Shown: positions 1-7,023, counted from the stretch's first letter. The stretch: DNA of 8,000 nucleotides from an uncultured Sphingobacteriales bacterium (GCA_946887085.1 CAMPKG010000152.1:1-8000), one strand, 5' to 3'. Notes: generated by a model from the sequence alone, not told the origin. Numbers and translations: made by a program.

Positions 1-71
1 TTTGCATCCGTATGTTGTGCTCCGGCGTTGATGGTGCAAAAAACAAGCAAAGACAGTAGCAATGATTTCAT
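1..71 (-). CDS. Partial secreted protein, N-terminal signal peptide only
   Basis: Reading leftward from an ATG at 71-69, the first 23 codons give a typical Sec signal peptide: Met-Lys-Ser, a hydrophobic core (LLLSLLVF), then a short polar stretch ending in AGA-Q. Signal peptidase I would probably cut between Ala and Gln, giving a mature protein starting QHTDA. The gene runs off the left edge, so its function cannot be known. A Cys follows LLVF, but the residue before it is Phe, so it is a poor lipobox. The gene is divergent from the tail operon across about 196 bases of AT-rich DNA. It may be a host gene marking the edge of the phage region, or a phage cargo gene. No Shine-Dalgarno is seen, as is usual for Bacteroidota. 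Confidence 0.72.
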   Translation of the reverse strand, partial: MKSLLLSLLVFCTINAGAQHTDA

Positions 72-136
72 GATCTGCTGGTTTTGATATTTTATCGAAG
101 TTACATAAATATATATTTTTTATGCCGGAAATAAAA

Positions 137-168
137 TTTGATTAATTATAGCAATTGTACTAATTTTG
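137..168 (+). promoter_or_regulatory. Bacteroidota-type promoter for the tail operon
   Basis: TTTG at 137-140 is followed after 20 bases by TAATTTTG at 161-168. This matches the primary sigma factor consensus described for Bacteroides and Flavobacterium (-33 TTTG, -7 TAnnTTTG, spacing about 19-21). Transcription would start near 175 and leave a leader of about 90 bases before the ATG at 268. It is the best promoter match I found in the window and implies that the tape measure gene begins a transcription unit rather than sitting inside a longer late operon. Confidence 0.6.
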
Positions 169-185
169 TTTTGTAATTGATATTC

Positions 186-201
186 AAGGAAGACGTTCCT
201 T
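186..201 (+). promoter_or_regulatory. Short inverted repeat at the predicted 5' end of the transcript
   Basis: AAGGAA (186-191) and TTCCTT (196-201) form a perfect 6-bp inverted repeat around a GACG loop, followed by a few T residues. It lies about 10 bases downstream of the predicted transcription start. It could be an operator half-site pair, a 5' RNA stabilising hairpin, or a weak attenuator. The stem is short and AT-rich, so the role is uncertain. Confidence 0.3.
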
Positions 202-233
202 TTAATCTACGTACCAGGTTAAACAGCCGCCTG

Positions 234-259
234 CAAGTGCCTATACAATTAAACACTTG
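234..259 (+). promoter_or_regulatory. Inverted repeat just upstream of the tape measure start codon
   Basis: CAAGTG (234-239) and CACTTG (254-259) are perfect inverted repeats separated by a 14-base AT-rich loop. The right arm ends 8 bases before the ATG at 268. In the mRNA this would place a stem next to the start codon and could affect translation initiation. In DNA it could be a repressor site. No Shine-Dalgarno lies in this interval. Confidence 0.27.
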
Positions 260-267
260 TTATCTCC

Positions 268-2460
268 ATGGCGGATATAGTAGAAATTGTACATCGCATC
301 AATTATGAGGTAAACGACACCGCATTACAAAATGCAACGACGGCGATACAGTTACAAATACAAAAGATAGAGACCCTCAATACAGTTCTGGCACGCTACA
401 GGCAGGAGTTAAATACCGTACGCGACAGCGCGGCTATAAGTGAATTAGCGCGAAAGGTTGATAGTGCCACCAGGCAAATGGAAAGCAGTTTTAACCGCGC
501 CAAAGGGATCGCTTCTGAGTTTTTTCGCGGATTTGCGCGCAGCCTTGGGGGTGAGGCAAATCTTGAGGACGCAGTAGCTAAATGGTTAGCTCCCTTACAC
601 GATCGCCTCTACAAGGTAAAGACCGAAGGCGGCGGAGCGGCTACGAGCCTTGGGGGGATAGCCAATAAGCTAGTGTCGTTTTCTGGGTTAGCACCATTGG
701 CTGTTACGCTGTTCACATCGCTTGCCGACGAGATATTTTCGGTAAGCGAGGAAACCAGGATAGCGGCTGAAGAGCAAGAGCGGTATAATAAGGCGCTCAA
801 AGATTCTACTGAAAATGCAAGGAAGCAATACAACAACAAAAGCACTGACCTACTCGGGATACGATCTGTTGTAGAAGACAAAAGTATTGATATCGCCATC
901 AGGAAAGCTGCCGTTCAACAATTGCAACAACAATATAGTTTTTATGCGAAAGGTCTTACTATAAGCGATTTCCTGGCCGGCCGAACAGGCGATTTCTATC
1001 AAAAGGTTGATAATGTAGAAAGAGCAAAAGCAACGGAAGGTATTGTAAAAGACACGCTCGTGGCAGCGCAGGAACAAAGAATGAAGGAGCTGGCAGAACA
1101 AAAAAAAGCCGAAGCAAGTCTGGCGAAAGCTAGGAAGGATCTGGAAATTGCAAAGAAGAACCGGTCGCCGGAGTTTATTGGCGATGGTAGACGCAATGAG
1201 TTATTAAGAGCGGCAGAATTAAGTTATAACAGTGCGTTAAAGGCATATGAAAAGAGCACTAATACACTGCGGGCTACTGAGGATCGCATACAGGTAGCTG
1301 AAAATACGTTCAAAAAAGTGTCGAAGATAACGGCAGCTGTAAATTTTTACAGACCTGAAGACGACGATACAAAAAACGCTTCGAAACCTTCTGTTCGGAT
1401 TAAAAAGGAGCGTACCACAGAAACAAAAGGCCCTGTACAGATCGTAGTAGATGACACCCTTATTCAACTACTGGTGAGGTCTCTTGAAGGAGATCATGTA
1501 GGTGGCATTAGACGCGATCATGCAATGTGGGATAGCGCTCTTCAACAGGAAACTGTCGCTGCCGTTGCGTCATCCTCATCGCCGGAGTTGACCGTTTCTA
1601 AGACGCGTATCCCTTCCAAAACAGAAAAATTTCTATTCGGCAAAACTGCTGAGACGCAGGATGGCGAAGAACGCCGCCGCGAAGAGATACAAAAATCGAT
1701 CGCAGCCTATCAATCACTCGTCAATGCGGCAGTGCAAGCCTTTCAAACTATATACGATGCACAAATAAAAGCGCTGGACGCGGAAATAGCCATCAGGCAA
1801 AAAAGAGTAGAGGCTGCAACAAAGCTCGCAGAAAAAGGAAATACGGAAGTACTGAAAATAGAACAGGAACGACTGGACAAAGCACAAAAGCAGCGCGAGG
1901 AATTTGCACGCAGGCAGCAAATCATAAACGCCGCACTCGCCGTATCCAATGCAGTGCTTGCCGTAGCCCAGGCAGCCGGCGAAACTGGTCCCGGGGCCAT
2001 TGCAGTGGTGCCTGCGGTCATTGCGGCTATTATCGCCGGCTATGCGGCGATCTCTGCCGCCACGCGTGAGAGCACAGCGCAAGCTTTTGCCGATGGGGTG
2101 GTGGGTTTTAGGGGCAAAGGCGGGCCGAGAGAAGATGCCAATTGGGTGCGCATCTCGTCGGGAGAAAGTGTCATTACGGCAAAAGGTACTGCAGCCAATC
2201 ACAGCATTTTAGAGGCCATCAACAAGGGAGCGGAATTCAGGATGCTGGATGCAAAATTGATTTCGGCCGTACCTTCTTTAAATTTTCAGCAAACAGGTTT
2301 TGCCTCGAAAGACAATCTTAAAAGCCTTGAAAAGAAACTGGATGGCGTTATAGAGGCAGTGAGGGATAATCAATTCAAACAGGACGTTTTCTTTAACGAG
2401 CACGGCGTAGGCTTGCTTACGCAGAGAGCTATCCGAAAAGATCAAAACCGTTTCAAATAG
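268..2460 (+). CDS. Phage tail tape measure protein
   Basis: This 730-residue protein has the make-up of a tape measure protein, which sets tail length during assembly, fills the tail lumen and assists DNA ejection. The N-terminus is charged and helical with a likely coiled coil (about 16-80). A hydrophobic stretch follows at about 135-153, then long charged helices around 255-350 and 467-551. A strongly hydrophobic Ala/Val/Ile-rich segment lies at about 552-598, of the kind thought to insert in the host membrane. The C-terminal motif from about 607 (FADG, GFRGKGGP, then SSGESVITA near 631-638) matches the conserved tail of many tape measure proteins, where a Gly-rich loop precedes a GE-hydrophobic-A motif. 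The protein has no cysteine, consistent with an elongated helical rod. No lysozyme or peptidase domain is visible. The ATG at 268 is chosen because the coding pattern starts there; there is no Shine-Dalgarno. Using about 0.15 nm per helical residue, the tail would be up to roughly 110 nm long (inference). Confidence 0.87.
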   Translation: MADIVEIVHRINYEVNDTALQNATTAIQLQIQKIETLNTVLARYRQELNTVRDSAAISELARKVDSATRQMESSFNRAKGIASEFFRGFARSLGGEANLEDAVAKWLAPLHDRLYKVKTEGGGAATSLGGIANKLVSFSGLAPLAVTLFTSLADEIFSVSEETRIAAEEQERYNKALKDSTENARKQYNNKSTDLLGIRSVVEDKSIDIAIRKAAVQQLQQQYSFYAKGLTISDFLAGRTGDFYQKVDNVERAKATEGIVKDTLVAAQEQRMKELAEQKKAEASLAKARKDLEIAKKNRSPEFIGDGRRNELLRAAELSYNSALKAYEKSTNTLRATEDRIQVAENTFKKVSKITAAVNFYRPEDDDTKNASKPSVRIKKERTTETKGPVQIVVDDTLIQLLVRSLEGDHVGGIRRDHAMWDSALQQETVAAVASSSSPELTVSKTRIPSKTEKFLFGKTAETQDGEERRREEIQKSIAAYQSLVNAAVQAFQTIYDAQIKALDAEIAIRQKRVEAATKLAEKGNTEVLKIEQERLDKAQKQREEFARRQQIINAALAVSNAVLAVAQAAGETGPGAIAVVPAVIAAIIAGYAAISAATRESTAQAFADGVVGFRGKGGPREDANWVRISSGESVITAKGTAANHSILEAINKGAEFRMLDAKLISAVPSLNFQQTGFASKDNLKSLEKKLDGVIEAVRDNQFKQDVFFNEHGVGLLTQRAIRKDQNRFK

Positions 2461-2478
2461 ACTTACGACTAGATCACC

Positions 2479-4743
2479 ATGGAACTCAGACTACTGATAC
2501 AACAAGCGCAGCAGCTCAACGTCAACAACCAGCAAATACACTACGACGGCAACGACCCGCAGTCATTAAAAATTGCCATGGGGCCGCTGCCACCTAAAAC
2601 GCTATGGCCTAATTATACTAATGACATAGACGTTACTCACGATGTTTCAGACCTGCACAAATTGAAACTTACGTGGACCAACGACAGGGACAGTACCGGT
2701 GTACAAACACCAGGCATGTTCAATTCAAAAAAAGTAGCATCGGGTGTGCTCAGCTTTGAGGGAGAGACATACAGGCTGATAAGAAATTGGCTGATCGACG
2801 ATGTGTCTGCAACGCTGAATAGTGTAAAAGTGAAAATTGAGCAACCGGGTTGTAAAGACGGATACTACGAGCAATTTGTGTTTACATCAGCCGACCTGAA
2901 ATGGTGCGAGGGCGAGGTGTGCATTTTTGAGATATCGCTGAAACAGAAAGATGAAGCGCTGACCTGCATCAAACAAACAGTTATTGCAGACAATCACCTT
3001 GGGTGGTTTTATACGCGGCCATTGAATGGCAAGAAACACCCCCGCTTTAGCTATTGCAATGAACAGCGTCCCAATGGACAACTGGTGATCTCCTGGTGGC
3101 TGATGTCTATAACCGGCGTTATATTTTATACACTTATCATCACCACCATCGTACTTATCATAAATCCCATCCTGGGTTTGCTCAACCTGATAGTGCAAGG
3201 ACTGCAAAGTATAGGGATAGGTAAAAACTGGAACATACCCAAGCCCATAGATCCACAAGACCTGATGGATGGCTTTGCACAGTTTTTTGTAGAAGGCGCA
3301 GGATGCGGGCGCGAACATCCGGCTCCTTTGATACGCGATTATATTTATAATGTCTGTAAGAAATGCAACATCGATACAGATTCGCTGCCGGTTACTGCAC
3401 CGATCTTCTTTGCTGAATATATGCATGTGGAAACCTCGGCACGCGGCCTTATATGGACGAAGAATCACCACTACAATGCCTGCTATCTCCATGCACCGGT
3501 GCAGCGGGGCATACGCCGCTTCCGATCCGCAGCCGTTTTTAATGCACCACCCAATACATCCGACTACTACATTCCCGATAATGCGCCTTTACGTTCGCTC
3601 GATGAGTTTCTTGATGAACTGAAGACACTGTACAATGCTGAGTGGCGTATACTGAACAACAAGCTCTATTTCCAGCGCAAGGATTATTTTGTTGATGGAA
3701 GTTATGTGCTAGACCTGTCGGCTAACGGTGCCGACCGGCAAAAATTACTGGAGGGTATCTGCTTTGAATGGAATGAAGTGAAGTATCCGGCCTATGCCGA
3801 CGGGCTTTATTCGGGTGACGCGGGAGATAGTTGTGGTAATGAAGCGCGGAAGCACATGAACACGTTGATGTCATATGGTGATGGAGAGCAGAACCCCAAC
3901 TATGAAGGAAGACAGAATAAGCTCGCACCGTTTGGCGCAACTAAATTCAGGCTGGATGGCGCCAGCGAAGATTATGTGTATGATGCCATGCAGGTGGTGG
4001 TGAACGGAAGTTTTCTCACACCATTTCTGGCAGGCTTGTTTTTTGATTTTATCGCGCCTCATTTTATTAAATACTCAGATTATGGTTTGCTGCTGACGGA
4101 GGAGACCTGCTCGCTGCCCAAAGTGCTCATATGGGATGGAGCAAGTTATGATAATGCGAAAGCTGTACGTCCATACTCGGCATGGCCGATAGCCCCGCAG
4201 TATGGTCCGCCGATGCCGCCGCCCAACGGCAACACGCGTTATGGATCATCGGTAACTTATGTACAACCTGAGTGGGGCGGTTTTCTCAATCCTCAAACGC
4301 TCGCCGGGAATACCTGGCATGTTAAACATTCACCTGAAACACATGTACGCGGGCAGAACCTGACCTTCCCGCCGTTTCACGAGGGTTTTTATACCATCAC
4401 TGATTTTGCCGGTGTGCGGGAAATAAAGAAACCGGCGATGCTCATGAACTACTACATGTATTTCGAGCCCGGCTTCGAAGACACGATGTGGGATTGGTTT
4501 CACTGGATAGATGATCCCCTGCGTAGTCCTTCTATGAATATGAATTTTACCGCACGCATGGAGTTGTGTTGCGATACTTTGAAAACCCTTGGCGTATTAG
4601 GAGACGGTACCAATGTGACACTGGGTCAGAAAGTACTGCTTCCCGGAAAGTATTACACCGACGGCAAAATAAAGGAAATAGAAGTGAGCTATGATACAAA
4701 GAACGAAACAGGGCAGTACATACAGATAAAAGGAACGCTTTAA
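2479..4743 (+). CDS. Large tail-tip / baseplate hub-like protein
   Basis: This 754-residue protein starts 18 bases after the tape measure gene and lies where siphoviruses encode their distal tail and hub proteins. I do not recognise a named family. The N-terminal 190 residues look beta-rich and contain scattered cysteines, including a CEGEVC motif. A long hydrophobic stretch at about 203-243, containing WWLMSITG and NPILGLL, is unusual for a soluble hub and could be one or two membrane-active helices. The segment near 374-404 (FLDELKTLYNAEWRI then LYFQRKDYF) resembles the hub-fold pattern of a helix followed by a strand that reads the assembled ring, seen in gp27/gpD-type proteins; this is inference. 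A proline-rich loop lies at about 571-583. The C-terminus (GKIKEIEVSYD, then GQYIQIKGTL) ends in beta strands. It has 14 cysteines. The function call rests on position and general pattern, not on a recognised domain. Confidence 0.6.
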   Translation: MELRLLIQQAQQLNVNNQQIHYDGNDPQSLKIAMGPLPPKTLWPNYTNDIDVTHDVSDLHKLKLTWTNDRDSTGVQTPGMFNSKKVASGVLSFEGETYRLIRNWLIDDVSATLNSVKVKIEQPGCKDGYYEQFVFTSADLKWCEGEVCIFEISLKQKDEALTCIKQTVIADNHLGWFYTRPLNGKKHPRFSYCNEQRPNGQLVISWWLMSITGVIFYTLIITTIVLIINPILGLLNLIVQGLQSIGIGKNWNIPKPIDPQDLMDGFAQFFVEGAGCGREHPAPLIRDYIYNVCKKCNIDTDSLPVTAPIFFAEYMHVETSARGLIWTKNHHYNACYLHAPVQRGIRRFRSAAVFNAPPNTSDYYIPDNAPLRSLDEFLDELKTLYNAEWRILNNKLYFQRKDYFVDGSYVLDLSANGADRQKLLEGICFEWNEVKYPAYADGLYSGDAGDSCGNEARKHMNTLMSYGDGEQNPNYEGRQNKLAPFGATKFRLDGASEDYVYDAMQVVVNGSFLTPFLAGLFFDFIAPHFIKYSDYGLLLTEETCSLPKVLIWDGASYDNAKAVRPYSAWPIAPQYGPPMPPPNGNTRYGSSVTYVQPEWGGFLNPQTLAGNTWHVKHSPETHVRGQNLTFPPFHEGFYTITDFAGVREIKKPAMLMNYYMYFEPGFEDTMWDWFHWIDDPLRSPSMNMNFTARMELCCDTLKTLGVLGDGTNVTLGQKVLLPGKYYTDGKIKEIEVSYDTKNETGQYIQIKGTL

Positions 4744-4807
4744 CCCCCGGCCCCCCGAAGGGGAACATATTAAATTTCCGAAAGTCCCTTTAGGGATTTA
4801 GGGCTTA
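4741..4807. repeat. Nested palindrome, REP/MITE-like intergenic element
   Basis: The element begins in the TAA stop of the upstream gene and fills most of the gap before the next gene. It holds two inner hairpins: CCCC-GAA-GGGG (4753-4763), and AAGTCCC-TTTA-GGGATTT (4782-4799, 7 pairs including one G-T). An outer stem pairs TAACCCC (4741-4747) with GGGCTTA (4801-4807) with one mismatch, so the whole can fold as a three-way junction or cruciform. The two halves are degenerate inverted copies of each other. From memory, C-tract/GAA/G-tract followed by CCCTTTAGGG and then TTTAGGG is a frequent intergenic repeat in Bacteroidota genomes. There is no T-run after the last stem, so it is not a standard intrinsic terminator, although it may slow transcription or protect mRNA ends. 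Confidence 0.6.
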
Positions 4808-4828
4808 ACCTAATCAACCATATTACCA

Positions 4829-6544
4829 ATGATCTGGATAGACAATATCAACCAGCTGCAATATTATAACCAGCCTAAAGGCGTACCCTGTTATTGCGAT
4901 ATCATCGCATACCCGGCTGACCTCACGTTGCAGGGAGCTTTCAATGCGGGCAGCGGTAGCTATACAATCGTTATTGAAATAATAAAGGCAGACGGCACGG
5001 TCGTGTTTGAAACTGTTACCAGCTATTTCGAATACTATTTTGCTAAGAACAGTTTTACTGGTCAGCATTTTTTCAATGCAAGGCTGAAAGCATTTGCCGT
5101 ATCGATGTGTACGCACGCCTGTTATATACTGCATGTGACGGTAATGGATGGAAGCACTGTGGTGTTTGATAAGTACACCGAACGTTATTGCCAATCGAGC
5201 TGCTGCGACCTGGCACGTGATATAGATATTTTACAGGCCGGTATGATAGGTACCGGACCAACGGGTAACGGTGGTACACTCACTGAAAACCCGATCACAT
5301 CTCCGTCCAATCCCAAGATCACCGAATGTGGCGACAAGCTGATAACCCTGCGCACAAAGTTTGATTGCTATGATAAATTCACCGGCATATTTTATGGTAA
5401 ACCGAAGGATGTGTTAAGCGGCTCAGCAACATTCACCCACCAGGTAGTTACCAATTTGCGTGGCCGTATCGTTCGCCGCCCGCGGGAAGTAAAACGCGAG
5501 TATAGTTTTAACTGCCGCCTGCAAAGGGTAGAAAGCACCGCTGTATACCTGCTGGAAGGATATGAGTATTTCCCCACATGGAAAATGCAGGAAATAGAAG
5601 CACAGCTGCACTCTACGGAAATTTATGTAGAAGACGTGCGCTATGAATTTAACGGAGGCACTCCGTTCGCTCAATTGCACAACTGCCTGGAGATATTCAA
5701 GCTTGAAACCTTTCTGAACGATTGTACCGTCCGGCAGGTGTTTGGCTGTGTGGGTGATTGTGAAGAAGAACAGAATTACGATGGCGCCATGATGATGTTC
5801 GTGATACCGGGCGAATATGCGGGAATGGGATTCTACAACGAGAGCAAGCAGTTTGTAGCAAGCGACTATGATGAGCTGCTCAACTATTTCCGCAATCTCA
5901 ACGGCATGTCGGCAGTGAGTGATATAGACGTCAGCTCGCTGGGCTGTAACGTGTACAAAGCCTTCAGCGTTTCAGGCTCGGCATATATACCCACGTCGTT
6001 TTATTTCGACAATGCTAACAGGAGCAATAGGGTCTACGGCACAACATTCGGATCACTGGAAGAGATATGTACGCTTTACAGTAACACTTGCGTCAAACCG
6101 ATCGTGGTAATGGACGACGTTGTGATCGGCGACCAGGTATGCGCAGCGCCTGATCTGGGCGATGTCGTAATAGCAACAATGAGCGGTGATGATATTCCTT
6201 TTGCCGGTTATAGCGATTGGGAGATTATCGAGCCGGACACTGAGGCAGGCGTTTACAACGGACAGGTGACAATGACGCTGCATGTAAGTAACCCCGAATT
6301 GCCTGAAGACCCATCTGCGCCCGGAGAGCCGGTAATTATAGGCGGCGACCTGGTAGCCGTTATCGGTGCGGAAGGCCGCCCCGCTACGCACGCTCTGCTG
6401 ACGGAACACAACAGCAGCATGACCCCTGGTACTACGCTTATCATCAGTGCAAACGGCCTTATCCGCTTCTATGGTCCTGCAACAAGTTCCGACCCATCGG
6501 GCTCGATTATCGAACTCAATAACCTCACTTATAACATCAATTAA
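4829..6544 (+). CDS. Cysteine-rich tail-tip structural protein, family not recognised
   Basis: This 571-residue protein has no signal peptide or membrane segment. Residues 1-130 look like an all-beta domain with clustered cysteines (C21, C23, C94, C98, C121, C125, C126). A Gly/Thr/Pro linker (about 138-165) leads to a central region (165-330) with a basic stretch RGRIVRRPREVKR at 211-223 and a WKMQEIEAQL helix at 251-260. A CVGDCEEE motif lies at 307-314. Residues 330-425 look mixed alpha/beta. The C-terminal part (430-571) appears as beta domains joined by a Pro-rich linker (PELPEDPSAPGEP, 489-501). There are 18 cysteines in total, high for a phage virion protein. Position after the hub-like gene suggests a distal tail or receptor-contact component (inference). 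The start at 4829 lacks a Shine-Dalgarno. It is separated from the upstream gene by the nested palindrome, so it may be transcribed at a different level. Confidence 0.55.
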   Translation: MIWIDNINQLQYYNQPKGVPCYCDIIAYPADLTLQGAFNAGSGSYTIVIEIIKADGTVVFETVTSYFEYYFAKNSFTGQHFFNARLKAFAVSMCTHACYILHVTVMDGSTVVFDKYTERYCQSSCCDLARDIDILQAGMIGTGPTGNGGTLTENPITSPSNPKITECGDKLITLRTKFDCYDKFTGIFYGKPKDVLSGSATFTHQVVTNLRGRIVRRPREVKREYSFNCRLQRVESTAVYLLEGYEYFPTWKMQEIEAQLHSTEIYVEDVRYEFNGGTPFAQLHNCLEIFKLETFLNDCTVRQVFGCVGDCEEEQNYDGAMMMFVIPGEYAGMGFYNESKQFVASDYDELLNYFRNLNGMSAVSDIDVSSLGCNVYKAFSVSGSAYIPTSFYFDNANRSNRVYGTTFGSLEEICTLYSNTCVKPIVVMDDVVIGDQVCAAPDLGDVVIATMSGDDIPFAGYSDWEIIEPDTEAGVYNGQVTMTLHVSNPELPEDPSAPGEPVIIGGDLVAVIGAEGRPATHALLTEHNSSMTPGTTLIISANGLIRFYGPATSSDPSGSIIELNNLTYNIN

Positions 6545-6545
6545 C

Positions 6546-6791
6546 ATGAGAACAGCAACCATCCCCATCGACGATTATAACGACCACTGCGCCGAAGGCT
6601 TTGTGGTAGAATACAAGCTAACAGGTGCAACGGATTATACCCGCGTGTTCCCTGACCCGATAACCACACCCATTGTGCTCACCAACCTGCAGGATGACAG
6701 CGATTATGATGTACGCATCAAACGCAAATGCTGTGATGCTCTGCAAAGCTCGTGGACGAGTATTGTGGTGGACACAACGTTGACCCCGTAA
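6546..6791 (+). CDS. Small single-domain fibronectin type III protein
   Basis: This 81-residue protein begins one base after the stop of the preceding gene, suggesting translational coupling. It is essentially one FN3-like domain: EGFVVEYKL at 17-25 (strand C pattern), then IVLTNLQDDSDYDVRIKRKC at 43-62, which carries the hallmark L-x-x-L ... Y-x-V-x-I of strands E-F, then SSWTSIVVDTT at 68-78 as the last strand. Three cysteines are present (C15, C62, C63). An upstream in-frame ATG at 6447 would add 33 residues but would overlap the upstream gene by almost 100 bases, and the FN3 domain is complete without them, so 6546 is preferred. FN3 domains are common on phage tails, where they are thought to help weak surface binding. 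Alone, it is probably a small tail decoration or accessory protein (inference). Confidence 0.66.
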   Translation: MRTATIPIDDYNDHCAEGFVVEYKLTGATDYTRVFPDPITTPIVLTNLQDDSDYDVRIKRKCCDALQSSWTSIVVDTTLTP

Positions 6792-6807
6792 AATAATTTT
6801 CAAAAAA

Positions 6808-6847
6808 ACCTTGTCAAACCTTGTCAAACCTTGTCAATTCTTGTCAA
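6808..6847. repeat. Four tandem 10-bp direct repeats (block 1)
   Basis: ACCTTGTCAA occurs three times without a break (6808-6817, 6818-6827, 6828-6837), followed by TTCTTGTCAA (6838-6847). The core TTGTCAA therefore recurs at exactly one helical turn, placing all copies on the same DNA face. This is typical of cooperative protein-binding arrays such as operators, iterons or centromere-like sites. It begins 16 bases after the stop of the FN3 gene. An inverted copy (TGACAAGGT) lies at 6957-6965. Confidence 0.75.
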
Positions 6848-6869
6848 CGGATCTCGACTATGATAATAT
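6841..6869 (+). promoter_or_regulatory. Possible sigma70-like promoter overlapping the last repeat
   Basis: TTGTCA (6841-6846), itself part of the fourth repeat, is followed after 17 bases by TAATAT (6864-6869). The match to the classical -35 box is 5 of 6; the -10 box is weaker. No full TAnnTTTG motif was found in this gap. If used, it would drive the gene at 7045 with a leader of about 170 bases that includes the second repeat block. This promoter type is not the usual one for Bacteroidota, so confidence is low. Confidence 0.25.
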
Positions 6870-6900
6870 CAGTTAACGTAGAAAATAATTTCATCAGAAA

Positions 6901-6920
6901 ATCTAGTCAATTCTAGTCAA
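6901..6920. repeat. Two tandem 10-bp direct repeats (block 2)
   Basis: ATCTAGTCAA (6901-6910) and TTCTAGTCAA (6911-6920) are variants of the block 1 unit, with TAGTCAA in place of TTGTCAA and the same 10-base period. Block 2 lies 53 bases after block 1. Each block is preceded by the same AAAATAATTT motif (6790-6799 and 6882-6891) at nearly the same distance, so the two look like copies of one module that have diverged. Confidence 0.65.
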
Positions 6921-6956
6921 AATCAATCTTCTTACAGGGAAACGGGAGTAAAATTC

Positions 6957-6965
6957 TGACAAGGT
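6957..6965. repeat. Inverted copy of the 10-bp repeat core
   Basis: TGACAAGGT is the exact reverse complement of ACCTTGTCA, the first nine bases of the block 1 unit. It sits in the same intergenic gap, 36 bases after block 2. With block 1 it could form a long-range inverted pair about 120 bases apart, or serve as a reverse-oriented binding site that allows DNA looping. A nine-base match by chance in a 250-base gap is unlikely, but it is a single copy. Confidence 0.45.
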
Positions 6966-7023
6966 CACTATATCAAAACCAACACTGATTTCATCAAATC
7001 ACATCAATACATCGAAAACAGCT

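Noticed and set aside
34..71. Lipoprotein signal (Cys after LLVF) in the minus-strand gene
   Set aside because: The residue before Cys is Phe, not Gly/Ala/Ser, and a normal AGA-Q cleavage site follows.
72..136. Promoter for the minus-strand gene (TAACTTCG-like motif on the reverse strand)
   Set aside because: One mismatch in the -7 element and no TTTG at the right spacing; the AT-rich sequence makes such matches likely by chance.
1714..2202. Long antisense open frames within the tape measure gene and similar ones in other genes
   Set aside because: They lie fully opposite well-supported genes, have odd composition and no recognisable domains.
4741..4807. Intrinsic terminator after the hub-like gene
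   Set aside because: The stems are good but no T-run follows the last one; the nested inverted structure fits an interspersed repeat better.
6447..6545. Longer N-terminus for the FN3 protein from the in-frame ATG at 6447
   Set aside because: It would overlap the upstream gene by almost 100 bases, while the ATG at 6546 sits one base after that gene's stop and gives a complete FN3 domain.
6860..6916. 18-codon leader peptide ORF
   Set aside because: Very short, no coding bias and no conserved evidence; its end overlaps the second repeat block, which explains the sequence better.
6808..6920. CRISPR array
   Set aside because: Units are only 10 bp and directly adjacent, with no unique spacers of 25-40 bases and no cas genes.
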